Below the pieces are notes generated by a model. That model worked only from the letters and a program-made list of their open reading frames with translations. It had not been told where the DNA came from and ran no database searches. From Saposhnikovia divaricata (Eukaryota; Streptophyta; Magnoliopsida; Apiales; Apiaceae), in assembly GCA_036435485.1 (NCBI GenBank), contig CM071597.1, positions 146,007,647 through 146,071,646 of the forward strand: a DNA stretch of 64,000 nucleotides, given 5' to 3'. Shown in pieces: positions 23,466-35,493 of the stretch (within the stretch, counting starts at the first letter, position 1; every line of letters begins with the position of its first letter). Both the position numbers and the translations under genes were made by a program.

Positions 23466-25988
23466 CTTTCCATTCCGATCTTCTCTTTCATTTTCTGAAA
23501 CACATCCGGCTTCAATGGCTTCGTAAATATATCCGCTAAATTTTCTTCGGTTCTACAATGCACCAACTCCACAATTTTGTCATTCACTTGCTCTCGTATG
23601 AAATGATATTTTATGTTGATGTGCTTACTTCGACTGTGTGACACCGGATTCTTTGCAAGTGAGATAGTAGATTTGTTATCCACGTATATAGTAACTGGAT
23701 CCTCCTTTACGAGATTTAACTCGCTCAATATGTAGCCTAACCACATAGCTTGACATGCGCACGCTGCTGCTGCCATATACTCTGCCTCACATGTTAAAAG
23801 AGCAACTGTCTGTTGCTTATTTGATGACCACGAAAATATTCCCGAACCGATATGAAAAGCATATCCTGAAGTGCTTTTTCCGTCATCCAAGTCACCACCA
23901 TAATCACTGTCTGAGTAGCCAACTAATTTTGAATTTTGAGAATGCATTTAGAACAGACCATGATTAAGTGTACCTTTTATGTACCTCAAAATTCTTTTGG
24001 CTGCCAGGAAGTGATCTTGCTTCGGCTTCTCCATGTACCTACTAACCAGTCCAACTGCATACAGGATATCTGGACGAGTGAAAGTTAGGTACCTCAGACT
24101 TCCAACAAAGCTTTTGAACAATGTCGGATTTACCGACTCTCTCGTTGAATCATTTCTGAGCTTTATGCTCGTTTCTGCGGGCGTGCTCACTGGCTTGCAT
24201 TCATCCATTCTGAACTTACTTAAAATCTGCTCGGCATATTTTTTCTGAGACATAAAAATCCCATCTTTGCTTTGCTTCACCTCAAGTCCAAGAAAGTATG
24301 ACATTTGACCAATATCTGTCATCTCAAATTCATTAGTCATAACTTTCTTAAAATCATTGAACATACCAGGGTTGTTTCCGGTAAAGATCATGTCATCCAC
24401 GTACAAGCACACGATCATTATGTCTCCCCCTTGATTTGTTTTTGTGTAGAGTGCATGTTCATACGGACTTTTCACAAAACCATTTTTCTGAAAGTATTCA
24501 TCAACCCTTGTGTTCCATGCTCTCGGGGCTTGCTTCAACCCGTACAGTGCTTTCTTTAGCCGGTAGACTTTGTTTTCTTTGCCTTTTTGAACATATCCGG
24601 GAGGTTGCTCAATATAGACTTCTTCTTCGAGATAACCATTCAGAAATGCTGACTTGACATCCATCTGGTAGATCTTCCACTGGTTCTGAGCTGCAATTGC
24701 TGTAAGAAGTCTTATGGTATCAACTCTTGCAACTGGAGCAAATACCTCATCATAGTCAATGCCATGTCTCAGCTTGTAGCCTTTAGCCACTAACCTTGCC
24801 TTGTGCTTCTCCACTTTGCCTTTTTGATTTGTCTTGGTCTTATAGACCCATTTGACACCAATTACTTTGTGTCCTTCTGGAAGACTTTTAAGCTCCCAAG
24901 TATCATTCTTCTTGATTGCACCAATTTCTTCATCCATGGCTTTGGTCCATTTGCTTTCTTCAGAAGTTTCCTCAAATGTAACTGGATCACATTCAACCAT
25001 CAAACAAAATAGTGAATAATCAAAGTTAGTTTGTACCGGACTTGTTGCTTCATAAATATCATCCTGACTTCGCATTTTTCTGGGTGCTCCCCCTGAACTG
25101 CTGCTACTGCTGCTTCCTGAACTCGATGGTGTCGAGGCAGGAGTTTGTTGATTTGGACTTTTGGGTGGAGTTGGATCATCATCTCCACCATCTTCTATGT
25201 TGGAGTTATCACCATCATCATCATCATTAAAGAATAAGCCTGCAACTTTTCTTTCTTCCTCGCTCCATCTCCAATAATTAGATTCATCGAACTCAACATC
25301 TCGTAAAATGATTAATTTCTTCGTGAGGGGATTATAGAGTCTGTACGACTTGCTCCTCTTATCATATCCGGTAAAGATGCACTTTTCGCCTTTGTCATCC
25401 CGCTTCTTTCTTTTCTGATCAGGAACATGTGCATATGTAATACACCCAAAAATTCTGAGATGTCCAACTGATGGTTTGCTACCACTCCATACTTCATTTG
25501 GAGTTTTGTTCCTGACACTTTTTGTTGGACAGCGATTCAATAAATAAACTGCACATAGAATGGCTTCAGCCCAGAAAGTTCTTGGCATGTGCTTTGCTTT
25601 CACCATGCTCCTTGCCATGTCTAGAATGGTGCGATTCTTCCTTTCTGCAATGCAATTCTGTTGAAAAGTATATGCCGTTGTCAATTGATGATTGATTCCA
25701 TGTGCTCTGCAAAAACTTCTGAATAAGTTTGAAGTGTACTCGCCTCCTCTGCCTGATCGGAGTACCTTCAAATAATGACCACTCTGTTTTTCTGCCAAAG
25801 CTTTGAACTCCTTGAATTTATCAAGAGCCTCCGCTTTTTCTTTGAGGATATATACCCAACTTTTCCTACTAAAATCATCAATAAATGTTAGGTAATACTT
25901 GTTACCTCCAAGTGATGGAATATCAAATGGACCAGCAATATCGGTGTGAACAATCTCCAATGGCCTTCTGGCTTTCCATGATTTTCCA

Positions 25989-28900
25989 TAGGGGTGGCAA
26001 AAAGGGTCAATATCCATTTACCCAACCCAAACCAGTCCATATATGGTAGCCTGAATCCAAATAATATCAAATATTATATACAGTTCTGGATCGGGTCAAA
26101 ATCACACATTTGTCTAAATTATTTGGTATAAATATGTGATATACCCATATTACCCATATTTGTTTGACCTCCTCTTCGTACTTCACTCGATTCCCGTTAA
26201 CACTACTCAGTACTCATAAACATAATACAAACTTAAAAATTCAATACACTTTATACACTTTGAATCCATGCCGACCAGGTTTCAAAGCTTTTGAGCAAAG
26301 GTATGTTATACATACATATTAATTAACACTTCGAATTTATTTGTGTTTTTTTGTTAAAAAACGAAAATTTTGAATGTGATTTGGGGATTTTCCTTTGATT
26401 TTGTTTCGATTTCATGCTTCTTCATTTCAGAAAAATAAGTTCGTAATTATGTATGTATGTCAATGAAATATAAGAAAATGATATGCTTGATGAAAATAGC
26501 GCAGGACAAGTGTTTGATAAAATGTCACAATCGATTTGATGTTTTTATTATTCTTTAACTATTATCTTAATAATGCAGGTTTCATATTTGTTGTTTTTTC
26601 ACAGTGATGGTTTTTTAACTTGTGGGGTTTAAGCGGAGGATCTTGCAAAGCAGTACTAGCATCAAGCTTCTTTACTCTTGTGCATCGTTTGACTTCCAAA
26701 CAGGTTCTTTATCGTATTTCTTTGTTTGTGTGCATCTTATGGAAGAAGAACATAGTTCTAATGCTAATACTAGTAGAAGTGCGAAAAGATATAAAAAGCC
26801 TACGTCAAAGATTTGGGATGTATTTGATAGATTTGTAGAAGATGGAGTAATTAGAGCAAAGTGTAAAATTTGTGGTCAGATTTATACTTGCGAGCATGGT
26901 ACTAGTAATATGCGGAGACACATGTTGTCAAAACATGAACAAAATGTAGTTGGTGATGAACTTGAAAATGCTCCCTTTGATCAAAAAATTTATCGTGACT
27001 TAATGGAAAAAGCAATTGTAAAACATAATCTACCATTTAGTTTCGTTGAGTATGAGGGTGTATGGGATGTGCATACTTACTTAAATCCCAAGGTAGAACA
27101 CATTTCTAGAAATACAATCAAAAGTGATATCTTAGATGCATATAGGATTGAAAAAAGGAAAATGAAAAATGTATTACAATCCTTACCTGGAAAAGTATGC
27201 CTTACATCTGATTTGTGGTCTTCGTCAGTTATGGATGGATATATTTCTCTTACGACTCATTTTGTGGATGGTAATTGGAAACCACATTCAAGAATTTTTA
27301 ATTTTAGATTTATGCCTCCACCACACACTGGGCAATTATTGGCAGAAAAAGTTATTGCTTTTCTAAAGGAATGGGGAATTGAGAAAAAGGTCTTCACGCT
27401 AACATTAGATAATGCTTCTCCCAATGGTGGTTTGATAGAGGTTTTAAGAAGTCACTTGAAACTGAATGATACATTGCTTTGTGATGGAAAGTATTTGCAT
27501 GTGCGTTATAGTGCTCATATCTTGAATTTAATTGTTCAAAGTGGCATTAAGGTGATTGATGATTGTGTGAGCAAAGTTAGAGAAGCTGTGAAATATGTTA
27601 GAGCATCAAATGCAAGAATGATAAAATTTGCAGAATTTGTTAGCCAACATTCAATAGATTGCAAGAAAAAGCTTACTCAAGATGTTTCTACAAGATGGAA
27701 CACTACTTACATGATGCTTGATGGTGCATTGCAATATAAGGTTGCTTTATCACAATATGCCTTGGTAGACTCCAATTTGACTTATCTAACAGAAGCAGAA
27801 TGGGCCAAAGTTCACAAGATTTGTCAATTTCTAAAACCTTTTTATGATATCACAGTTCTCTTTTCAGGAAGTGAGTACTCAACTTCTAATCTCTATTTTC
27901 ATGGGGTGTACAAGATACAATCGCATATCAATTTGGCGATGGAAGATGAAAATAGTATCCTTCATGGAGTGGCATTTGAAATGAATGAAAAATTTAAGAA
28001 GTATTGGGAGGACTATAGCTTAATATTGTCATTTGCTATTATATTAGATCCCCGCTACAAGTTGAAGTTTGTGGAGTATGTTTTTCGAAAACTTTATCCA
28101 ACAAACTTCATTGACAAAGTTTGGGATGTTCGTGACCAAATGGAAGAACTTTACTTGGATTATTATAGAGCATCACCTGATACTTCTACAACTATCACAT
28201 CACGCACAGATGTTGGAAGGAGAGATAATAATGAAATAATGGATGAATTAGATGTAAGAAACTTTGCTTATATGATTTCTTTAGCTAATTTTTTTTTAGT
28301 TAGATTAATATGAATTCTTATGCTTATTAACTTTGTCAATTTTTTATAGGACTTTGAATTTTATTCTAGCCAACAGAATACATGTGACGAAAGTAAATCA
28401 CAGTTGGAGTTGTACTTGGATGAAAGTAAGTTAGATGCTAGAGTTCATATTGATGTTCTGACATATTGGAAATCAAATAAGAGCAAGTACACTGTGTTAT
28501 CAGTCATGGCACGAGACATTTTAAGCATACTAATAACTACGGTTGCTTCGGAGTCTACCTTTAGTACTAGAGGTCAGATTATTAGCAAGTATCGTAGTTG
28601 TATAACTCCTGAAAATGCAGAGGCATTATTATGCACTCGCAATTGGTTACATGGGACCGAAGGTATATTTAATTGATTAACTGTATTTTTTTTTCTTCTT
28701 TTTGATTGTATATGGCTGATGGTTTATACTTATATTGATAAATGTAGTTGCTGGAGATGAAGAGGATGGAACCGAAGATGTCATGGGTGATGTTGAGCGC
28801 TTTGTTCTTCAACTTAAGGTACTTTATAGTAATTTTCTGTAGTCTGTTGTATGTAGTACTTCATTTGATGTTTTTTTTTTTGCAGGAAATTCAGTTGACC

Positions 28901-29956
28901 AAGGAGTAGCAGACACTAAGCTTGGTTGAATCTTTAGTAAACTATTGTATTGAACCTCACATGACATGTAGTCTATTAAATTGTTATTTACTGTGTCCAT
29001 ATAAAGTAGTATGCATGTCTAATGTCTTTATGTTGGTTTATACATCCAGATATGAACTTGGGTTTTTTTGAAGCTTAATATTGGATGGTTGCGGCGAAAA
29101 TGAAGATGAACAAGGAATGTGTTTTTAAACAGTGTTATTTTCCATTGTTAAAGTAGGTTTAGAAACACTGATGTCTGCTTGACTGTTTTCACAATTTTAT
29201 GCTCCAATTAAAAAGAAAGTGAACAACATTTTGTACTTCTGTTGACTGGAAGTGAACTTGTGAGGTTCAGTGGTTTCTAATTTCTTGATGTCGATTCATC
29301 CTAATTTTATTTTTACTGACATGCCGATTGTTTGTCCTTATATTTGTCAAGAGCCATCAAAATCGGACTCTTCTAGTTTGCTTATTATATGCTTTCTTAA
29401 TTTTGTCTTGCATGAATAAACTAGTTGATTTATTCAATATTTTTAACAGAATCGAAAAACTGTTAGTTGATTTATGTAGGAATTTGATAGTTGCTTTAGA
29501 ACTGTATGGAGATTGGTGTAGCTTCATCTGATCAGTTGTTCTCCATTCACTGCTTCGAATTGTCAAGAGCTGGAATTAGTGAATGTTGTAGTCAGATTAT
29601 TGAATGATGTGCCATGAGAAAGAAGTTATATGTATATTCAGTTATATAACCTTCTATGGCAGTAAGGAAATAAACAAAACTATTTTCTACAAAATAACAA
29701 TCGTACGGTAGCTAAATAATACTCTTGTATTCGAATAACACTGTAAAACATCCATTAAAAATATGAGGTATCCAATTAAAAAAAATTGAAAAAAAAATTG
29801 TTTACCCATATTTTAACCCGAAACCATTATTACCCAAACAAAATTTTAACCAAATTTTATAAAAATATGGATTAAATATGGGTTTGGGTTAAGACCCAAC
29901 CCAAACCCAAATTTATCGAACCAAATCCGACCTATACCCATATTATGCCACCCCTA
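25989..29956 (+). mobile_element. Complete hAT (Ac-like) DNA transposon
   Basis: 3968 bp bounded by the terminal inverted repeat TAGGGGTGGCA and flanked by a perfect 8-bp target duplication ATTTTCCA (25981-25988 and 29957-29964), both hAT hallmarks. The subterminal regions carry many ACCCA/TGGGT words (for example TACCCATATT near both ends), the kind of motif hAT transposases bind. Inside is one four-exon transposase gene without lesions. It sits in the integrase region of a Copia element. Confidence 0.95.
26739..28909 (+). CDS. hAT transposase (BED zinc finger, RNase H-like, hAT dimerisation domain)
   Basis: It catalyses cut-and-paste transposition of its own element. Exons 26739-28253, 28350-28662, 28748-28818 and 28886-28909 join with GT/AG introns to 1923 nt (640 aa), the normal length, with no stop or frameshift. 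The start is the ATG giving MEEEHSSN; an upstream in-frame extension from 26622 looks like 5' UTR. The BED finger is at residues about 24-66 (IWDVFDRFVEDG, CKICG, HMLSKH). The RNase H-like core has CLTSDLWSS and LTLDNASPNG (two catalytic Asp), then QDVSTRWNTTYMML. The C-terminal dimerisation block has LDVLTYWKSN-like sequence, ITTVASESTFSTRGQIIS (catalytic Glu in SEST) and EALLCTRNWL. By eye it is complete, so the element may be autonomous. Confidence 0.93.
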
Positions 29957-30536
29957 ATTTTCCAACAGGAAAACTTTGTCTGTGTTGTTTCCCTTTGACA
30001 CACACTTCACACAAATTATCTGGTTCCTTGATTTCTGGCAAGCCGTCCACCATCTTTGTCTTTGATAATAGTTTCAAGCCAGAAAATCCAAGATGACCGA
30101 ACCTTAAATGCCACAACCATGAGTCATTTTTAATGATTGACTTCAAGCAGTTCTGCACCTTCGTTTGCATATCAAGAGTGAACAAACGATTCTTTGACAT
30201 CTCCACATTAGCAATCAATTCTCGAACCTGAATTCTGATGATAAGAGAATTATCCTGCATCTGTATGTTATACCCTTTCTCCACAAGTTGGCCAAGACTG
30301 ATGATATTACTTTTCAAAGCAGGTATATAATAAAGATCATTTATATACTTTTTATCACCTTTCTTTATCACAATCGTAACAGTACCTTTCCCCTTGACTG
30401 GAATTTTTGACGAGTCACCAAAAGTAACTTCTCCGCTGATGGTGTCGTCTAACTCCGTAAGTAATTCCTTGTGGCCACACATGTGGTTGCTGGCACCGGA
30501 ATCAAGATACCAAATATTTTTCTTGCCTTCTTCATC

Positions 30537-31535
30537 TCATTTGTAAGTGAGGAACATAGCAGACCCTACATCTTTATCTTCTTTTGCTGCTGCAAAATGA
30601 CTTCGTTCTTCTACATTCGGTGATCTACACTCGTAACTGAAGTGACCATATTTGTTACAATTATAACATTGTAATTGAGACTTATCACCTCGTTGTTGGA
30701 ATCCGCCTCTACCTCGACCTCTAAAATTTTGACCACGACCAGATGGTTGATAGCCTTCATTATTCTGGCCTCTACTGAACGTCTGTCTTCCACGTCCTTG
30801 TCCACTTCGATAGCCACCTCTATAGCCACCTCTACCATGTGAAGAACTGCTACTGCCAGAACTGTCACCGATGGATACTTTACTTTGCAACGTCTTTTCC
30901 AAATGGCTTGCATCATCATATTGGTTCATCCGCTGCTCATGCACTTAAAGTGAACCAACTAGCTCATCAATAGAAATCCTGGACAAATCTGTTGACTTCT
31001 CGATAACAGTAACAAAATAATCAAATTTTCTTGTTAGCGAGCGGAGGAGCTTTTCCATTACTCGAACATCGTCTAGGCTTTCTCCATTCCTTTTCATCTC
31101 ATTTGTCACAGTTTTCAAATGAGTGACATATTCACCAATATTTTGCAAACTCTTCATTTTTATATTTTCGAACTCGCCATGAAGAACTTGGAGCCGCACC
31201 TTTTTTACTTTCTCGACACCTTGAAAAGATTTTTGCAAAATCTCCCACGCCTCTTTCACCGTTTTTGCATTCGAAATTTTTTCAAAGGTGGATTCATCGA
31301 CACCTTGAGAAACTGTGTATAATGCCTTCTTGTCCTTTTCTCGGAACTCCTTTAATGTCGTCTTCTCGGCATTTGGAAGGGCTGCTTCAGCGGCAGCATC
31401 TTCGGGCTCGCTATAGTCGCTTTCAACGATATCCCAATTATCGTACGAACCGAATAACACCTTCATTTTGATACTCCAATTTCCATAATTTGTAACCGTC
31501 AACTTTGGAATATTTTGTTGCACCATATTCGCCAT
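30537..31535 (-). pseudogene. Copia gag with one internal stop
   Basis: The start ATG at 31535 (MANMVQQNIPKLTVTNYGNW) opens a UBN2-type gag domain (KEAWEILQKSFQG, ENIGEYVTHLK-like region, DELVGSL). A stop at 30945-30947 interrupts it, then the same frame continues with a Gly/Arg-rich linker and one zinc knuckle, CYNCNKYGHFSYEC. A second stop at 30537-30539 lies before the protease. The start lies about 300 bp inside the 5' LTR, normal spacing. Confidence 0.9.
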
Positions 31536-31828
31536 TTTTTTTCAAAAAATATCCTTTCACAGTATAAGTGAACAGTACTGTATGTATGAATAGCACCGTA
31601 TGAATAGTGTCGTATAGTATTCGTGAATAGTACCATATGAATAGTGTCATACAGTATTCGTGAATAGTATTGTATGTATGAATAATACCGTATGAATAGT
31701 ACTTCATCTTCTACGACGTGAACAGTGACTTCTTCTCCGGTGATGAATAGTATTTTCCGGCAGAAATAGTGACCAAAATTTCCCCCCCCCCCAGAAATTA
31801 GCCAATTTCTTTTTCGAACGAAACCTTA

Positions 31829-31840
31829 GCTCTGATGCCA
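31829..31840 (-). other. Copia primer-binding site
   Basis: Minus strand TGGCATCAGAGC two bases after the 5' LTR end, one base different from the initiator tRNA-Met complement TGGTATCAGAGC. Confidence 0.85.
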
Positions 31841-31842
31841 CT

Positions 31843-32228
31843 TGTTGGAAACGTGTAAGGGCTTATACCAAATAATGTATATATATATATATAAGAATAA
31901 ATTACAATTTCTTTTCTTTCTCTCACAAAAGAGCTTCAGCTCTTTCTTTCACTACACAACTGCTGTGTGTTTTCTACACTTGGTGTGTAATATTTCTTGG
32001 TGTGATTTTAAGCTCGCTCCAATGTCCTATTTATAGGCTAGAACAAATACAAGTTACATCATTGCATACATCACTATATTCATTAGTCTTCTGGTAAGAT
32101 TTTATAATTTAAGGTTAGCCTATCCTTTTTGACTTATGATGGCAGCCTCTTATTTCTTTAATTCGCATACATAACTTGCATCTTTTGTTGACTATATCTT
32201 ATGGACAATTTGAGTTTGAATTCTAACA
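31843..32228 (-). repeat. 5' LTR of the Copia element
   Basis: 386 bp, TG...CA, paired with the LTR at 23035-23448. The (TA)n tract is short here. Confidence 0.93.
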
Positions 32229-32590
32229 GATATTACTTAATAAAGAGATAACCAGCGTGGTGCCTGGTCTGGCATTAAAATATGTTGATATGTGCTCTGG
32301 GCTACCAATTCTTGATCTAAAGTTATTCGTTATGTAGAACTCATTGCATATTATAAGTTTCAAGGCCTGAACTACCTCGCTCACAAAAGGTCGGTTTGAA
32401 ACTTCTGGTTCAACACACATTGAAGTAATTGCTGCTACTTTAGCAAAACTATAGAAGGGAAATCAGGCCTCAATGAATGGTCCAACATTAGCTTTAAACC
32501 TTCTTTACTTGTCAGAACTCAAAAGTGGACGTGCCCAAGTAGGTTTTCCTGTCCAGGTGGTCGAGACATATCTACCGGCAACATATCTAG
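32229..32590 (-). pseudogene. Receptor-like kinase relic, C-terminal kinase exon (ALE2/PERK-like)
   Basis: Minus-strand remnants of kinase subdomains X-XI: PVDMSRPPGQENL, then in a shifted frame TWARPLLSSDK and a stop, then FAKVAAITSMCVEPEVSNRP and FVSEVVQALKL. These are typical of plant receptor-like kinases of the ALE2/PERK group. A frameshift and stops make it non-functional. It is the downstream part of the exon at 60881-61065; the Tat element (27.7 kb) lies in the intron between them and Copia cuts the tail at 32229. Confidence 0.82.
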
Positions 32591-32777
32591 CATGAGAATC
32601 ATAAGATTTAAAAAATCAGCAGATTGCGTATGTTGACGGAATGTGGTATGAGAAGATAAAAGTAGATGGAGAGAACATAATTTACTAGTATTCATCTGAT
32701 TATAACAAGCAATATCATTCACAATTGAAATCATGCTCTTTTATTCATAATAAAATAAACAAATAAGAGAATCTTGT
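32591..32777. other. Kinase-relic intron remnant and Tat target site
   Basis: Intron sequence left of the Tat insertion. The target duplication CTTGT is at 32773-32777, matching 60468-60472. Confidence 0.6.
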
Positions 32778-33388
32778 TGATAACTCCAGGACCCGATCTA
32801 GTGCCTCCTCCGCCGTTTCCACGCCTGGTAAGAGGTGAAGCTGGTGGTTGGGTGTCTGCAAAACAACACCGGAGGGGGGTTTGAGCCCCGCGGTGCCTCC
32901 GGCGTGAGAATAAGTGACGGCTTTGGAGAGTAAAAGATAAGGACTAGAGTATCTAATTATGGAGGGTGTGTGTATATGAGTGTGTGTAAAAGAGAATGTA
33001 ACCCCCACACCTTTTTCTCCTCGTCTATTTATAGGCCAAGGATTAGGATTTAGGGGTTGGTACCTGCAATCATTAGCGTTGGATCCGAGGTAGGTGGGAC
33101 ACTTGTCCGTCGCTGATAATTCCCACCTGTTCAGGTGATGTCTGTGGTGGCGTGTGCCCAGGACGTGTCAGCACGCGATTTGATGGGGACATGATTTTTC
33201 CAATACTAGGATTCCTTTATCTATCGCTGTCATGTAGGACCCTAGTCATGACTCGTGTCTCCCATGCTCCCATGCTCCTTGGGTCTGGGTTGCGGGTTGA
33301 GTTGGCTTGGGCCCAATCCGGACTGGGTGCGGGCCAGTCCCCGGGCGACCTTGGGTCGAGCCCAATCGGGATTGGTTATAGCATATCA
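32778..33388 (-). repeat. 3' LTR of the Tat element
   Basis: 611 bp, starting TGATAACTCCAGGACCCG on the plus strand and ending ATATCA; pairs with 59871-60467. The minus-strand ORF here (32745-33008) is an LTR artefact. Confidence 0.93.
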
Positions 33389-33410
33389 TTTGCCCCCCAC
33401 TCCCTTATGC
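33389..33410 (-). other. Tat polypurine tract
   Basis: Minus strand AAGGGAGTGGGGGGCAAA ends directly at the 3' LTR (TGATA). Confidence 0.85.
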
Positions 33411-33459
33411 GGACTTTCCGTATGGGGGAGTGAGAGTTCGAGATTAACCCTGAAAATGG

Positions 33460-34095
33460 CTTCTTAGTCGAACCTTTGTAAGGAGAAAATCTTTGGTTGA
33501 ATGTTGCCTCCTAGTCTGAATTGTTTCCAAGTGGAGACAATTCAGATTAAAGTAGTTTGTAGAAAAAATTTTGGTTGAATGTTGCCTCCTAATCCGAATT
33601 GTTTCCAAGTGGAGACACTTCGGATTGAAGTGGTTTGTAGGAAAATTTTTGGTTGAATGTTGCCTCCTAATCCGAATTGTCAATCCGAATTGTTTCCAAG
33701 TGGAGACAATTCGGATTGAAGTAGTTTGTAGAAAATTTTTTGGTTGAATGTTGCCTCCTAATCTGAATTGTTTCCAAGTGGAGACAATTCGGATTGAAGT
33801 AGTTTGTAGAAAAATTTTTGGTTGAATGTTGCCTCTTAATCCGAATTGTTTCCAAGTGAAGACAATTCGGATTGAAGCAGTTTGTAGAAAAATTTTTGGT
33901 TGAATTTTGCCTCCTAATCCGAATTGTTTCCAAGTGGAGACACTTCGGATTGAAGTAGTTTGTAGAAAAATTTTTGGTTGAATGTTGCCTCCTAATCCGA
34001 ATTGTTTCCAAGTGGAGACAATTCGGATTGAAGTAGTTTGTTTTGGATTTCAGAGAAAATTTTTGCTGAATATTTGCCTCTCTATCCGGATTGTT
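33460..34095. repeat. Tandem array 1 of the Tat 3' region (about 78 bp, eight units)
   Basis: Units begin with TTGCCTCCTAATCCGAATTG at about 33503, 33583, 33660, 33751, 33830, 33908, 33985 and 34074. Each holds a palindrome (AATCCGAATTGT...ACAATTCGGATT) and then GAAGTAGTTTGTAGAAAA. Minus-strand ORFs here (33444-33683, 33667-34164) are the array read in frame because the unit is near a multiple of three. Confidence 0.9.
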
Positions 34096-34313
34096 GGAAG
34101 AAAGAGGTAGTTCGAATTGGGGTGTACTGTAGAAATCCAAGCAGATTTGGGGGTTTTCCCTCAATCCATTTCGAAATTATATCACTCCATTTTTCCTAAA
34201 AAGACGTGCGATAGCTATTGGTCATTAAAGCAGTTGTCTTTTCACCTTTCTAATTATTTCCTAGCCCATCAAAACATGCCATGTGGCCCACTAAGCCGTT
34301 TCTTTTCAGAAGT

Positions 34314-34322
34314 TATATATAA
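34314..34322 (+). promoter_or_regulatory. TATA box of the antisense gene 1
   Basis: TATATATAA on the plus strand, followed by a pyrimidine-rich leader and a 5' UTR exon ending at a GTAAGT donor (34478). This would start transcription opposite to the retroelement RNA. Confidence 0.55.
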
Positions 34323-35493
34323 CTTCTTTTAAGTTTCGATTGTACTTCCATTCCTCTTTCTCCAGAGAGCCAAAAAGCAATGCCCCCTTTTCTCTCCTTT
34401 TTGGATTTACGCCTTCGCCGGATTTCATACATCAGAGTTTTCGATTTTCGATTGTCGTTCGTTGGGAACTTCATCCTTGTAAGTTTCTTCTCCATCTTGT
34501 TTTACTTTAAACCCCTTTTTGCATGTAGTTTTGAGGAATAGTTTTTTTGGCTGTTCATCTCCTTTAACTGTGTTTCTTAAGTATATGTATGGTTCTTGTG
34601 TTCTTGGGGTAGGCTTGTGGTTTGTATGTAATTCGAATTTCAGTGTTTAAGGTTTGGGATTGGGGAGGGTTTTGACTGTTTGTTGGTTCGAGTTCGTGTT
34701 TGGTGTTCTCCGTGTTTATGATTTTCTGAGTTTGTGTGTTTGTGTGTATGTATGTATGTGTAAATCTAGATCTTGTTTTGGCGTTTGGATTTTCCAAATA
34801 ATATGTTTGTGTGTATATATGGGGTTTGGGGTTTGTGACTAGTTCGGATTAGTAACTCAATATCTGTATGGATGAATTATCCAATCCGGACTGCTGATCA
34901 AGGGATAGTTTTTAGGTTCATCCGAATTTGGAATTTCAATCTGACTCTGACTTGTCACGCTAACCCGGACTACCTAGGAAAAATCCTTGCCCGGATTAGG
35001 TTTAAAATATGAATCCGGATTATGGCATCATGTGTCATAGATTCGGATTGCGTAAACAGAAATCTGTAACTGAATGTGGTTTATGAGCCATAGAGAGAGA
35101 TTTAACCTTGTCCATTTCTTCAGGTTTTATGGTACGTCGAAAAAGCCGGGCAAGGAAATAAAAGATTCCTTCTGATCAGATCGCTATTAGTTCTGACAGT
35201 AGAGCTGGTAGCTCTAACTCCGTCAATCAGCCCAGCTCCGTAGTAGATCTTGAGTGGTGCATTATGGCTAAGAAGAAGAAAGATAATCAGGTAGTTGTGA
35301 CCCAGCTCTATACCAAGGACCGGGGTAGCGGTCAAAGTGTCGTGGGTCCGGATGGGCTATGGGTAGATAGCGAGTACCTGTTTGTTAAGAAGTACAAGGT
35401 CGAAGAAAGTTTCTTCTATGGCGATTTCAGCTACCAGTATAAACATCGGCAGCCTCACGGGATTCCTGGTCCTTATGATCAGGCCAGGCTGGA

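Larger units (their letters stand above)
23456..30536 (-). pseudogene. Copia pol (protease, integrase, RT, RNase H), split by the hAT
   Basis: Read right to left: protease active site LDSGASNHMCGH (just above 30482), GAG-pre-integrase motif (WHLRFGHLG, CEVCVKGKQHRQSF), the hAT insertion, then the integrase core (LEIVHTDIAGPF, the YTSNLF and AERKNRTILDMARSM regions), reverse transcriptase (DVKSAFLNGYLEEEVYIEQP, active site YVDDMIF) and RNase H (YSDSDYGGD, CEAEYMAAA, VDNKSTISLAKNP) to a stop at 23456. An in-frame stop at 23948-23950 separates RT from RNase H. Frame arithmetic shows that deletion of the hAT plus one 8-bp target copy leaves both halves in the same frame. It is inactive as it stands. 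Confidence 0.93.
23035..32228 (-). mobile_element. Ty1/copia retrotransposon, minus strand, hosting a hAT element
   Basis: Two LTRs (23035-23448 and 31843-32228) in TG...CA form are flanked by a perfect 5-bp target duplication GATAT (23030-23034, 32229-32233). The primer-binding site on the minus strand is TGGCATCAGAGC (31840-31829), close to the initiator tRNA-Met type, and the polypurine tract TTTGAGGGGGAG lies next to the 3' LTR. Without the hAT (25989-29956) and one target copy the element is about 5.2 kb, normal for Copia. Gag, protease, integrase, RT and RNase H are in one frame with three in-frame stops. By eye the LTRs differ at about 15 of 360 comparable positions plus a microsatellite length change. 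Confidence 0.95.

Noticed and set aside
33444..34164. Minus-strand ORFs encoding a 26-residue repeated peptide (ETIRIRRQHSTKNFSTNYF).
   Set aside because: They are array 1 read in frame because its unit is about 78 bp. There is no start context, and array 3 of the same element has no such frame, so a repeat protein is unlikely.
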